Positions 32,604 through 40,879 of a DNA stretch of 64,000 nucleotides are shown here, piece by piece. A program made the position numbers and the translations under genes. Location of the stretch: contig NZ_ARXU01000008.1 in the NCBI RefSeq assembly GCF_000756655.1, forward strand, positions 87,031 through 151,030, written 5' to 3'. The DNA is from Alcanivorax jadensis T9 (lineage in GTDB: Bacteria > Pseudomonadota > Gammaproteobacteria > Pseudomonadales > Alcanivoracaceae). Below the pieces are notes generated by a model. That model searched no databases. It had not been told where the DNA came from and was given only the letters and a program-made list of their open reading frames with translations. How positions within the stretch are numbered: the stretch's first letter is position 1; each line of letters begins with the position of its first letter.

Positions 32604-33932
32604 TTAGCGGCGACTACCGGCTTTTTTGCGGGGAATTCCCAGTCGCTGGCGGCGCTCCCACAGGCTCTTGCGGCTGATGCCCAGTTTCTGGGCCAGTTCG
32701 GTCTCGGTCATGCTGTCCTGGTTTTCCATCACGAAGCGGGTGAAGTAATCCTCCAGGGACAGATCTTCGCTGGGATCCAAGCTGGCGCGGCTTACCCGCT
32801 GGGGCGTTCGGTTGGGATTCAGGCCCAGCTGTGACGGGCCGATGCCATCTTCCTCGGTGAGAATAATGGCCCGCTCAATCACGTTTTCCAGTTCGCGCAC
32901 ATTGCCGGGCCAGCTATAGCCGACCATGGCCTGCCAGGCGGCGTCGGTGAAATAGAGGTCGTGTCGGTTGAGCTTCTCGCAGCCGCGGGCAAGCAGGGCG
33001 TTGGCCAGACTTTGCAGATCGTCCTGACGGTCGCGCAGGGGGGGCAGGGTCAGCTCCATGACATTGAGCCGGTAGTACAGATCCTGACGGAAATGACCTT
33101 CTGCCACTCGCCCGGGTAAATCCAGCTGGCTGCTGGCAAGAATGCGCACGTCAACCTTGCGCGGCGACAGGGAACCCTGGCGGTGGATTTCGTGGTGGGT
33201 GAGCAGGGTCAGCAGGCGGCTCTGTACGTCGCTATTCAGCTCGCCCACTTCGTCGAGAAACAGGGTGCCACCATCGGCTTCCTCGATACGCCCGGCGCTG
33301 TCTTCATCGCCGAACAGTTCTGTCAGCTGCAGGTTTTTCGGCAGGGCGGCGCACTGCACCGAGATCAGCGGGCCGCCGGCCCGCTCACTTTGTTCGTGCA
33401 GGGCACGGGCGGTGAGTTCCTTGCCGGTACCGGATTCGCCCATGATCAAGACTGGTGTATTGGTAGGGCCTACCCGGTGGATACGATGCTTGAGCTCCTG
33501 CATGGCATCACTGTCGCCGATCATGTTGTGTACCGGGTAGCTGCGTTCCATATCCCGGCGCAGAGCGCGATTGCCCCTGTTCAGTCGACCTTCCTTGAGC
33601 ACCCGCTCCACGGCCAGCAGCATTTCATCGTGATCGAACGGTTTGGGGATATAGTCCACCGCGCCCTGGCGCATGGCGTCTACTGCGGAGCGCAGGCTGG
33701 CATAGCTGGTCATGATCAGCACCGGGGTGGCGCCGGCACTGTCTATCAGGGCGGTGCCGGGCTCGCCGGGCAGGCGCAGGTCGCTGATGATGAGATCAAA
33801 CTGATTGAGGTGTTGTTCCCGGGCCTGCTCCACGGAGTCGGCTTCTGCCACGGAGTGCTCGTGGCGTACCAGCAGTTTGCGCAGGGCGCCGCGAATCACC
33901 GGTTCATCTTCAACAATCAGGATGTGACTCAT
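32604..33932 (-). CDS. cbrB: NtrC-family response regulator CbrB, lacking the GAFTGA loop
   Basis: A 442-residue regulator and partner of CbrA. The receiver domain (1-115) has the acid pocket at Glu8/Asp9, phospho-acceptor Asp51 and Lys97. The AAA domain has Walker A GESGTGK (165-171) and Walker B GGTLFLDEVGEL (221-232). The C-terminus has a Fis-type helix-turn-helix (MTETELAQKLGISRKSLWER). Where other CbrB and NtrC proteins carry HEKGAFTGA, this one reads ELFGDEDSAGRIEEADGG, so the loop that contacts sigma54 is deleted. The gene ends with a basic tail. It lies 36 bases after cbrA and before the CrcZ-like RNA. Confidence 0.93.
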   Translation of the reverse strand: MSHILIVEDEPVIRGALRKLLVRHEHSVAEADSVEQAREQHLNQFDLIISDLRLPGEPGTALIDSAGATPVLIMTSYASLRSAVDAMRQGAVDYIPKPFDHDEMLLAVERVLKEGRLNRGNRALRRDMERSYPVHNMIGDSDAMQELKHRIHRVGPTNTPVLIMGESGTGKELTARALHEQSERAGGPLISVQCAALPKNLQLTELFGDEDSAGRIEEADGGTLFLDEVGELNSDVQSRLLTLLTHHEIHRQGSLSPRKVDVRILASSQLDLPGRVAEGHFRQDLYYRLNVMELTLPPLRDRQDDLQSLANALLARGCEKLNRHDLYFTDAAWQAMVGYSWPGNVRELENVIERAIILTEEDGIGPSQLGLNPNRTPQRVSRASLDPSEDLSLEDYFTRFVMENQDSMTETELAQKLGISRKSLWERRQRLGIPRKKAGSRR

Positions 33933-33968
33933 GTATGGCTCTTACTGTCTGTCGAGTTGAGCAGGATA

Positions 33969-36920
33969 CTACGTTTGCGTCTCTTCCGCCGAAGCTTGCC
34001 GGTGCACGGGCAGGCTGACCACAAAGCGGGTGCCGCCGTCTTCGCTCAGGGGGCTTTCTACCCGAATGCTGCCCTGATGCTCTTCGATAATACTGTACAC
34101 CAGAGCCAGGCCAAGACCGGTGCCGCGGCCCGGTGGCTTGCTGGTGACGAAGGGTTCGAACAGCGCGTCGCGCAAGGTATCCGGGATGCCGTGGCCCTGA
34201 TCTTCCAACAGGATATCGAGGAAGTCACCGCGCGGTTCACAGTGCACTGTGACCGGCTGCTGGTGTTCGCTGGCATCGGCGGCGTTACCAAGCAGGTTGA
34301 TGAACACCTGGAGCAAACGCTGCGGATCGCCCTTGACCCAGTAGCTGGCCGGGCAGTGATTCTCGAACGGTTGCTGGCGGTGATCCGGGTCCAGCAGCAG
34401 CAATGAGATGGCTTCGTCCACGGTATCGCACAGGTTCACCGGTACCTGCTCGCTGAGCTTGATACCGCCGGAATGACTGAAGGTTACCAGGGATTCCACG
34501 ATACGAGTGATACGCCGGGTTTGTTCCAGAATCTGGTCGCAGGCTTCCTGTTGTTCCTCCGGGTCACTGTCTTCATCGAGATTCTGGGTCAGGCAGGCAA
34601 TGGCCGTGACCGGGTTGCCAATTTCGTGGGCCACCCCGGCGGCCAGTCGGCCGATGGAGGCCAGCCGCTCGTTATGGGCCAGGTGCGCTTCCATGTGGCG
34701 CAGTTCGGTAATGTCCTCGATCACCAGTACCTGGCCACCAGCCTGCTCGGCAGTGCCGGCGCCCATCACCTCGGACTTGTGCAGACTCAGCCAGCGCGTC
34801 TGGTTTTCCACTTCCAGTGACTGCTGGGGCTGATGGGCGTTGTCGTCGTGGCTGAAGCGGGTAAAGAAGTCGCCCCAGGGCGGATCCAGGTCTGCCAGAC
34901 GCGAGCCGATAGTGTCTTCAGCGGTAATGCCGGTGAGGCTTTCCATGGCCCGGTTCCAGCCGATGATTTCCCGGTCGGCGCCCAGGGAAATGACCCCCAT
35001 GGGCAGTTCCAGCAGGGTCTGACGATGGAAGCGTCGCAGGCCATCCAGTTCCGCCGCCAGCCCGGACAGACGATCCCGGTACTGTTCCAGACGGGATTCG
35101 ATGAACTGGATGTCTTCGCTGGAGTGTTGCTCTTCCTCCGGCAGGTAAGGCAGGTGATCGTCGATCAGTTGGTGGGACACCGAGGGACCGAGCAGGCCCG
35201 ACAGATTGGTTTCCAGCTGGTCGCGCAGTCGCCGCAGGGCATAGGGTCGGGTTTCCGTGCGCGGCAGGTGCAGATCCCGCAGGGACATTTCCACTTCCCG
35301 GGTGGCGGTGATCGGCCCCAGCGGCTGGCTCATGGCATCAATGAAATCGTCCACGCTCTTCGCTTCCAGTTCCCAGCGATAGGGGCGGCGGAGGCTGTCC
35401 ACGGCGCAGGCTTCGGCGGCGTTTTTTTCTGACCGAGACATGGGGGTGACAATGGACACGATGGCATAGACCAGCGCATTGGCAGTGACCGAGGCGATAG
35501 CCACGTTGTGCCATTGGCTGGCGCCAGTCTGGAAGCGCATGCCCAGCAGCTCCATCAGCGGCTGGAACTGCCAGTTCGGGTAGGCGATGGGTACCAGCAG
35601 CAGCATTACCCAGAGGATAAAGCCGACCAGCAGCCCGGCGAACAGGCCGTTGCGGTTGCCAGATGGCCAGAACAGGGCGCCGATCAGCCCGGGAACAAAT
35701 TGCAGGGTGGCCACAAAGGTGAGTACGCCCAGTTCTACCAGGGTGTGTTCGGTGCCGGAAAAACGATAGAACAGGTAGGCGAGAGCCAGGATGGCGGCAA
35801 TCAGTATGCGCCGGGTCCAGAGAAGATTGCGATACAGGTTTTGGCCTTGCAGCGGGCTGGCGGGCAGTACCAGATGATTCAGACACATGCCGGACAGGGC
35901 CAGGGTGGCCACGATGAGCATGCCACTGGCCCCGGCAAGCCCGGCGATATAGCCAAGCACCGCGCCGTGGCCACCGGTAATCATGCCGATGCCCAAGGCG
36001 TAATAATCTGGCGGGGTGGGGGCATTACCGGCAGCGGCGGCCCAAAGGATGACCGGTACGCACAGTGCCATCAGCAGGAACATCAACGGCAGGGCCCAGC
36101 TGGCGGTGATCAGGGCGCGCGGGTTCATGTTCTCGGTAAAGGCCATATAGAACATGTGTGGCAACACTACGGCCGAGACAAAGAACGCCATGATCATGGA
36201 ATGCCAGGTGCCGTCCTGCAGGGGATAGTAGAGCCGCGCCAGCATTTCCGGATGGTCATCCAGCCAGGCATTCAGGCTTGAAGGTCCATCGAACACACCG
36301 TAAAGGCCGAGCAATGCCACCGCCCCGAAGGCCAGCAACTTGATCAGTGATTCCATGGCGATGGCCATCACCAGCCCTTCGTGCTTTTCCCGGGCGGTGG
36401 TATGGCGGGCGCCGAACAGGATGGCGAAAATTACCATCATCAGGCAGAACCCGGCGGCCAGATCGCGGGGGTCGGCGGTGCCACTGAGTATCTGGATCGA
36501 CTCGGCCACGGCCTTCAGCTGCAGGGCCAGCAGGGGCAGTACCCCGATCAGCATGATGATGGTGGTCATGGCACCAGCCAGCCGGCTGCGGTAACGGAAG
36601 GCAAACAGGTCGGCCAGCGAGCTGAGCTGATAGGTGGTGGTCAGTCTGAGGATAGGTGCCAGCAGAATGGGGGCGAGCAGAAAGACCCCGGAAATCCCCA
36701 GAAAATAGGACAGGAAGTTGTAGCCGTACTGGTAGGCGTAGCCCACCGACCCGTACACCGCCCAGGCACTGGCGTAGACGCCCAGCGACAACACGTAGAC
36801 CGCCGGATGACGTACCCAGTGAGCGGGCAGCCAGCCACGCTCGGTAATCCAGGCCACCGCAAACAGAAACAGCAGGTAGCAACCGGCAATCAGGATCAGA
36901 TCGCTGACACTATAGACCAT
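33969..36920 (-). CDS. cbrA: Sensor histidine kinase CbrA with transporter-like domain
   Basis: A 983-residue kinase that controls carbon/nitrogen use with CbrB. The N-terminal half (about 1-500) is a sodium/solute-symporter (SLC5)-like domain with about 13 membrane helices. A linker and PAS domain follow (about 620-750), then HisKA with the phospho-acceptor in AAGVAHEIGNPVTAI and a HATPase with N box INLLGNAADAS, LEDQGHGIPDTL and GRGTGLGLALVYS. ATG 36920 is preferred because AAGG lies six bases upstream and the length equals Pseudomonas CbrA; ATG 36926 is an alternative. The start overlaps the end of cbrX by 11 bases. Confidence 0.96.
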   Translation of the reverse strand: MVYSVSDLILIAGCYLLFLFAVAWITERGWLPAHWVRHPAVYVLSLGVYASAWAVYGSVGYAYQYGYNFLSYFLGISGVFLLAPILLAPILRLTTTYQLSSLADLFAFRYRSRLAGAMTTIIMLIGVLPLLALQLKAVAESIQILSGTADPRDLAAGFCLMMVIFAILFGARHTTAREKHEGLVMAIAMESLIKLLAFGAVALLGLYGVFDGPSSLNAWLDDHPEMLARLYYPLQDGTWHSMIMAFFVSAVVLPHMFYMAFTENMNPRALITASWALPLMFLLMALCVPVILWAAAAGNAPTPPDYYALGIGMITGGHGAVLGYIAGLAGASGMLIVATLALSGMCLNHLVLPASPLQGQNLYRNLLWTRRILIAAILALAYLFYRFSGTEHTLVELGVLTFVATLQFVPGLIGALFWPSGNRNGLFAGLLVGFILWVMLLLVPIAYPNWQFQPLMELLGMRFQTGASQWHNVAIASVTANALVYAIVSIVTPMSRSEKNAAEACAVDSLRRPYRWELEAKSVDDFIDAMSQPLGPITATREVEMSLRDLHLPRTETRPYALRRLRDQLETNLSGLLGPSVSHQLIDDHLPYLPEEEQHSSEDIQFIESRLEQYRDRLSGLAAELDGLRRFHRQTLLELPMGVISLGADREIIGWNRAMESLTGITAEDTIGSRLADLDPPWGDFFTRFSHDDNAHQPQQSLEVENQTRWLSLHKSEVMGAGTAEQAGGQVLVIEDITELRHMEAHLAHNERLASIGRLAAGVAHEIGNPVTAIACLTQNLDEDSDPEEQQEACDQILEQTRRITRIVESLVTFSHSGGIKLSEQVPVNLCDTVDEAISLLLLDPDHRQQPFENHCPASYWVKGDPQRLLQVFINLLGNAADASEHQQPVTVHCEPRGDFLDILLEDQGHGIPDTLRDALFEPFVTSKPPGRGTGLGLALVYSIIEEHQGSIRVESPLSEDGGTRFVVSLPVHRQASAEETQT

Positions 36921-37086
36921 CGACATCCTTGCTCTTGGCAATCCAGTAGCTCAGGGCGATCAGGCCCAGCCAGATCAGATAGGGGCGATACCAGGCGCGC
37001 CCACCTTCGCTCCACCAGTCGATGATGGCGGGGGAAAGCAGGTAGGTGCCGAGAATAAAGATGATCAGCAGTCGGTCGGTATACAT
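36910..37086 (-). CDS. cbrX: Small membrane protein CbrX
   Basis: A 58-residue protein with two hydrophobic segments (LLIIFILGTYLLSPAII and YLIWLGLIALSYWIA) around WWSEGGRAWYRP. The short gene immediately upstream of and overlapping cbrA matches the position and character of CbrX in Pseudomonas, where cbrX and cbrA are translationally coupled. It starts at ATG 37086 and its stop (36912-36910) lies inside the cbrA start region. A longer open frame upstream is repeat sequence, not coding. Confidence 0.85.
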   Translation of the reverse strand: MYTDRLLIIFILGTYLLSPAIIDWWSEGGRAWYRPYLIWLGLIALSYWIAKSKDVDGL

Positions 37087-37154
37087 AGGTGGTTTAACCC
37101 CTCCGGGCCGATGAGCATACGCCAGGGGGTGAGGCGTGTAAAAGCGGGGACAGC

Positions 37155-37304
37155 GGCAAGCTACAAGTTTCAAGCTGCAAGGCACGGGATGTGTATTGGT
37201 GTTCTGGTCGGTTGTCTCCGCGCTTATACCGTTAAGCGCGGGGACAGCATTTGTTGCGGGGCTTTCCTGATTCGCGGTGCAGCTTTCAGCTTGTAGCGTG
37301 CAGC
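37155..37304. repeat. Intergenic inverted-repeat element (CAAGTTTCAAG family), copy 2
   Basis: The left arm 37155-37183 (GGCAAGCTACAAGTTTCAAG...) is inverted at 37276-37304 (...CAGCTTTCAGCTTGTAGC). A central 14-bp hairpin TGTCTCCGCGCTTA / TAAGCGCGGGGACA lies at 37213-37246. The right arm overlaps the last codons of gluQ, which end at 37286. The architecture equals the element at 28326-28499. Confidence 0.75.
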
Positions 37305-38173
37305 TCCTCTGGAAGTGGCTGCTGACGTCCCGCTGGCCAGTGGTGAGCAGGGTAGTGCGTCGTGCCCCATGCCAATAGCACTGCCGGGCTTTCGCCTTGT
37401 AAATCTGAGGGTGGCTGCAGGCCCAGGCAGTGGAGGGCGGCGGTGAGTAGCTGGCTGGCACGAGCGGGGTCGAGGGCTTCGCTGCCTGCGGATTTGGACA
37501 GCTTCAGGTTCCGGCCATCGGTGACCACCGGTAGATGCGCATACTCAGGCACAGGCCTGCCCAGGCATTCCAGCAGCCAGCGCTGGCGCAGGGTGGAATC
37601 GAGAAGGTCGGCTCCCCGCAACACATGGGTAATGTTTTCATCCGCATCGTCCAGGGCGCAGGCTAGTTGATACCCGAACAGGCCGTCGCGACGACGAATG
37701 ACAAAGGCGCCACCGTCACGGTGCAGGTTGTTGGTGATGGCCCCCTGAATGCCATCCTGGTAGCTCAGCTCCCGGTCGGGAACCTGCAAGCGGATGGCGG
37801 TATCGTTGGCAGCGGGCACAGCGGCGCTGATGCCGGGGTGGTTATGATTCAGGGTGGCCAGCTGTTTGCGGGTCAGGCGGCAGTGAAAGGCATGGCCGCT
37901 GTCGAGCAGGGAGTCCACCGCTTGCTGATAGGCGGATTGCCGCTGACTCTGGTAGTGCACTGTGCCATCCCAATGCAGCCCGAAGGTGTCCAGCTGACGC
38001 AGGATGATATCGGCGGCGCCGGGCATTTCCCGGGGTGGATCCAGATCATCCACTCGCACCAGCCATTCCCCGCCCGCATGGCGCGCTTCCAGCCAACTGG
38101 CCAGCGCGGCTACCAGCGACCCGAAATGCAGGGGCCCTGAGGGGGTGGGGGCGAAACGTCCGCGATAGTTCAT
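37286..38173 (-). CDS. gluQ: Glutamyl-Q tRNA(Asp) synthetase
   Basis: A 295-residue truncated glutamyl-tRNA synthetase paralogue that attaches Glu to queuosine 34 of tRNA-Asp. The HIGH motif is replaced by PTPSGPLHFGS as in the family, and the KMSKS-like motif is NLKLSKS. RVDDLDPPREMPGAA and VIRRRDGLFGYQLA are characteristic. The zinc ligands found in E. coli (CxC...YxxxC) are mostly missing: only Cys98 remains in HAFHCRLTRKQ. Linkage to dksA is standard. Both gene ends are embedded in repeat elements. Confidence 0.95.
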   Translation of the reverse strand: MNYRGRFAPTPSGPLHFGSLVAALASWLEARHAGGEWLVRVDDLDPPREMPGAADIILRQLDTFGLHWDGTVHYQSQRQSAYQQAVDSLLDSGHAFHCRLTRKQLATLNHNHPGISAAVPAANDTAIRLQVPDRELSYQDGIQGAITNNLHRDGGAFVIRRRDGLFGYQLACALDDADENITHVLRGADLLDSTLRQRWLLECLGRPVPEYAHLPVVTDGRNLKLSKSAGSEALDPARASQLLTAALHCLGLQPPSDLQGESPAVLLAWGTTHYPAHHWPAGRQQPLPEELHATS

Positions 38174-38343
38174 AAGGCAATTAATAGTGAATAGTTAATA
38201 ATTAATAGCTGCGCGGGTGGATGTTGAGGATGTTGAAACGCAGGAGGCCGCGCAAAAGTGATTGGCGCGGCCTCCTGGCTGGCAGAAACAGCAGCCCGCT
38301 ACCGCGAGCTATTAATTATTCATTATTAATTATTCTCTGCCTT
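38174..38343. repeat. Intergenic inverted-repeat element (AATTAATAG family)
   Basis: AT-rich arms 38174-38217 and 38302-38343 are inverted copies, both beginning AAGGCA at the outer ends and reaching AATTAATAGC on the inside. A perfect 13-bp hairpin CAGGAGGCCGCGC / GCGCGGCCTCCTG lies at 38241-38277. The element abuts the gluQ start codon on one side and overlaps the dksA stop codon on the other. Confidence 0.8.
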
Positions 38344-39523
38344 ACCCGGCCAGCTGCTTTTCCTTGATCTCCGCCAGTTCCTTGCAGTCGATGCACAGGT
38401 CGGCGGTGGGGCGGGCTTCCAGGCGGCGGATGCCGATTTCGATGCCGCAGGCTTCGCAGAAGCCGTAATCATCCTTGTCTACCAGATCCAGGGTCTTCTC
38501 GATCTTCTTCAGCAGCTTGCGTTCGCGGTCGCGGGTACGCAGCTCCAGGGCAAACTCTTCTTCCTGGGTGGCGCGGTCTGCCGGGTCGGGCAGATTGGCC
38601 TGTTCGTCCTGCAGATGGTGCATGGTGCGATCCGCTTCTTCCATCAACTCCTGGCGCCAGGCCAGCAGAATCTGGCGGAAGTGTTCGCGTTGCTTCTCGT
38701 TCATGTACTCCTCGTTCTTGGCTGGCATGTAGGGCTTGAAGCCGTGCATTTGAGCCTGCGAGGCGGATGAGGCGGTTTTCTTTTTCACGTTTGCTTTTAC
38801 CTGAGCAGAAGAGGTGGATCGGCTCGGCGAAGTCCCTTTGCCGGCAGTCGCGCTCCGTGCGTTACCGGTATTCGATGCGTCTCTGGCAGCGGCCCGGGCC
38901 GCTGCCGATGCCTTCCCGGAGGTAGGCAGTTTTGTTCTGGGTGCAGCGGGTGCTGCTTTTTTGGCTGCCGTTTTTTTGGCAGCGGGTTTGCTGGCCTTCG
39001 CCGGCTTGGCGCTGGCAGCAGTGGATTGGGCCTTGCTGGCGGTGGGTTTTGCCGCCGGCGTGCTGGCCGCTTTTTTGGCGGCGGGTTTACTGGCTGGTGC
39101 CTTTGCTGCGGTTTTTTTGACCGGAGCTTTCGTTGCGGTGGCTTTCTTTGCAGCGGGTTTCGCTGCGGGTTTTGCGGTGACAGCTTTTTTCGCCGGTGCC
39201 GTTTTTTTGGCGACCGCTTTTTTGGGAGTGGTTTTTTTCACAGAGGCCTTCTTGGCCGGCGCCTTTTTAGCGGCAGGCTTGGTGGCGGTTTTTTTTACGG
39301 CAGCTTTTTTGGCTGCGGTTTTGGCTGGGGCCTTTTTGGCCGCAGGCTTTGCAGTCACCTTTTTCGCCGCTGCTTTCTTGGCCGGAGCCTTCTTCACGGC
39401 AGCCTTCTTGGCTGGCGCCTTGCGGGCAGCGGTCGATGTAGTGGCTTTCTTGCTGCTGGAAGCAGACCCGGTAGTTTGTTTTTTAGCCGCCTTTTTCGGG
39501 GCTTTCTTTTTGCCGGTGGCCAT
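38342..39523 (-). CDS. dksA: RNA polymerase-binding factor DksA with long Lys/Ala-rich N-terminal tail
   Basis: A 393-residue protein whose last 135 residues (259-393) are a complete DksA. The core has the coiled-coil tip DPADRA with the two Asp that reach the RNAP active site, and the zinc finger CEAC...CIDC. DksA with ppGpp resets rRNA and amino-acid promoters. The first 258 residues are low-complexity repeats of KKAPAKKAA type, resembling histone H1 or AlgP tails; typical DksA is about 150 residues. ATG 39523 follows AGGGAG at nine bases; ATG 39544 would add seven. No frame disruption is seen between the parts, so this is a real fusion or extension. Confidence 0.95.
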   Translation of the reverse strand: MATGKKKAPKKAAKKQTTGSASSSKKATTSTAARKAPAKKAAVKKAPAKKAAAKKVTAKPAAKKAPAKTAAKKAAVKKTATKPAAKKAPAKKASVKKTTPKKAVAKKTAPAKKAVTAKPAAKPAAKKATATKAPVKKTAAKAPASKPAAKKAASTPAAKPTASKAQSTAASAKPAKASKPAAKKTAAKKAAPAAPRTKLPTSGKASAAARAAARDASNTGNARSATAGKGTSPSRSTSSAQVKANVKKKTASSASQAQMHGFKPYMPAKNEEYMNEKQREHFRQILLAWRQELMEEADRTMHHLQDEQANLPDPADRATQEEEFALELRTRDRERKLLKKIEKTLDLVDKDDYGFCEACGIEIGIRRLEARPTADLCIDCKELAEIKEKQLAG

Positions 39524-39712
39524 TTTGAGTAACTCCCTTAGCATCTTCTCGACTCTCTATCCTGTCCCACTATCCCTGGGGCCCGCTTGATATCACCAGG
39601 CACGGGCGTAATGTAATCTTTTGACCTTACCCCGTCAGGGTAAGTCTTGTCACCAGTTGGTGAAAATCTGGCCGATTATAGCCATGCCACCCTTATAGGA
39701 AAGAGGAATCTT

Positions 39713-40879
39713 GTGATAACGCTGTCGCACTTCGCCGAACAGATCCCACCCTTCCATGTTATGGCGCTGTTGGAGCGGGCTCAGCAACTGGCTGCTCAGG
39801 GGCACGATGTGATTCATCTGGAAGTGGGCGAGCCGGATTTTGAAACCCCGGCGCCGGTGCTGGAAGCCATCGCTGCCGCCACCCGTGACCGGGGGACCGG
39901 CTACACGCCAGCGGCAGGGTTGCCTGCTTTGCGCCAGGCGATTGCCGATGATTATCGGGAGCGGTTTGCCGCTAACGTGTCACCGGCGCAGATCGTGGTG
40001 ACGCCAGGCGCTTCGGGGGCGCTGCAATTGGCGCTGGCGGCTCTGATCAATCCCGGTGACGGCGTATTACTGAGCGATCCGGGCTACCCCTGTAATCGCC
40101 AGTTCGTGAATCTGGTGGGCGGTAAACCGCAGCCGCTGGTATTAAAGGCAGACAATCACTTCACCCTGACGGCCAGTGAGCTGCTGGGGGCCTGGCAGCC
40201 GGATACCCGCCTGGCCATGGTGGCCAGCCCGGATAATCCCACCGGCAATATGCTGTCACTGGACACCCTGCAGGCCATGGCTGAGGGGGCGGTGCAGCAA
40301 GGTGGTCTGCTGCTGGTGGACGAAATCTATCAGGGCCTCTGTTATCGCGGGCCGGCGCAATCGGTGTTGTCGCGAACCGATCAGGTGCTGGTGATCAACA
40401 GCTTCAGTAAATATTTCTGCATGACCGGTTGGCGGCTGGGCTGGCTGGTGGCGCCGGAGCCGTTGGTGCCGGCCATTGAGCGGCTGGCACAGAATCTGTT
40501 TCTGGCGCCCTCCACCCCGGCGCAATACGGAGCGCTTGCCGCTCTGCAGGAGCCTTCCCTGACGATCCTGGAGCAGCGCCATCAGCTGTTTGCCCGCCGC
40601 CGCCAGTGTCTGCTCAATGGGCTTGCCCATCTGAAGTTGCCGGTGGTGTCCAAGGCTGACGGCGCTTTCTATGTCTATGTGGATGTGAGCGACTGGACCA
40701 ACGACAGCTTTGCTTTCTGTGCAGACCTGCTGGAAAAGGAAAAGGTGGCCATGACGCCGGGTCTGGATTTCGGTGATGGCCATGATCACCATCGCTATGT
40801 TCGCCTGGCCTATACCTGTGCCGAGTCCCGTCTTGTTGATGCCCTGCACCGGTTGGGCCACTACCTGGAGTCCCTGTGA
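39713..40879 (+). CDS. Class I/II pyridoxal phosphate aminotransferase
   Basis: A 388-residue fold-type I aminotransferase. The PLP lysine is in SFSKYFCMTGWRLGW, substrate and cofactor residues are in GEPDFETP, YTPAAGLPALR, SPDNPTGN and VDEIYQGL, and the C-terminal Arg is in YVRLAYT. The substrate is probably an aspartate-like or aromatic amino acid but cannot be fixed. GTG 39713 is preferred because AAAGAGGA lies five bases before it; the frame is open from 39647. It overlaps sfsA by four bases (GTGA), so the two are coupled, and it is divergent from dksA, as in Pseudomonas. Confidence 0.9.
   Translation: MITLSHFAEQIPPFHVMALLERAQQLAAQGHDVIHLEVGEPDFETPAPVLEAIAAATRDRGTGYTPAAGLPALRQAIADDYRERFAANVSPAQIVVTPGASGALQLALAALINPGDGVLLSDPGYPCNRQFVNLVGGKPQPLVLKADNHFTLTASELLGAWQPDTRLAMVASPDNPTGNMLSLDTLQAMAEGAVQQGGLLLVDEIYQGLCYRGPAQSVLSRTDQVLVINSFSKYFCMTGWRLGWLVAPEPLVPAIERLAQNLFLAPSTPAQYGALAALQEPSLTILEQRHQLFARRRQCLLNGLAHLKLPVVSKADGAFYVYVDVSDWTNDSFAFCADLLEKEKVAMTPGLDFGDGHDHHRYVRLAYTCAESRLVDALHRLGHYLESL

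Noticed and set aside
37087..37461. N-terminal extension of CbrX to a 183-residue protein
   Set aside because: The extension runs through the 37155-37304 repeat and gluQ antisense, with Cys/Pro/Ser-rich non-coding character; the short 58-residue form fits the Pseudomonas gene.
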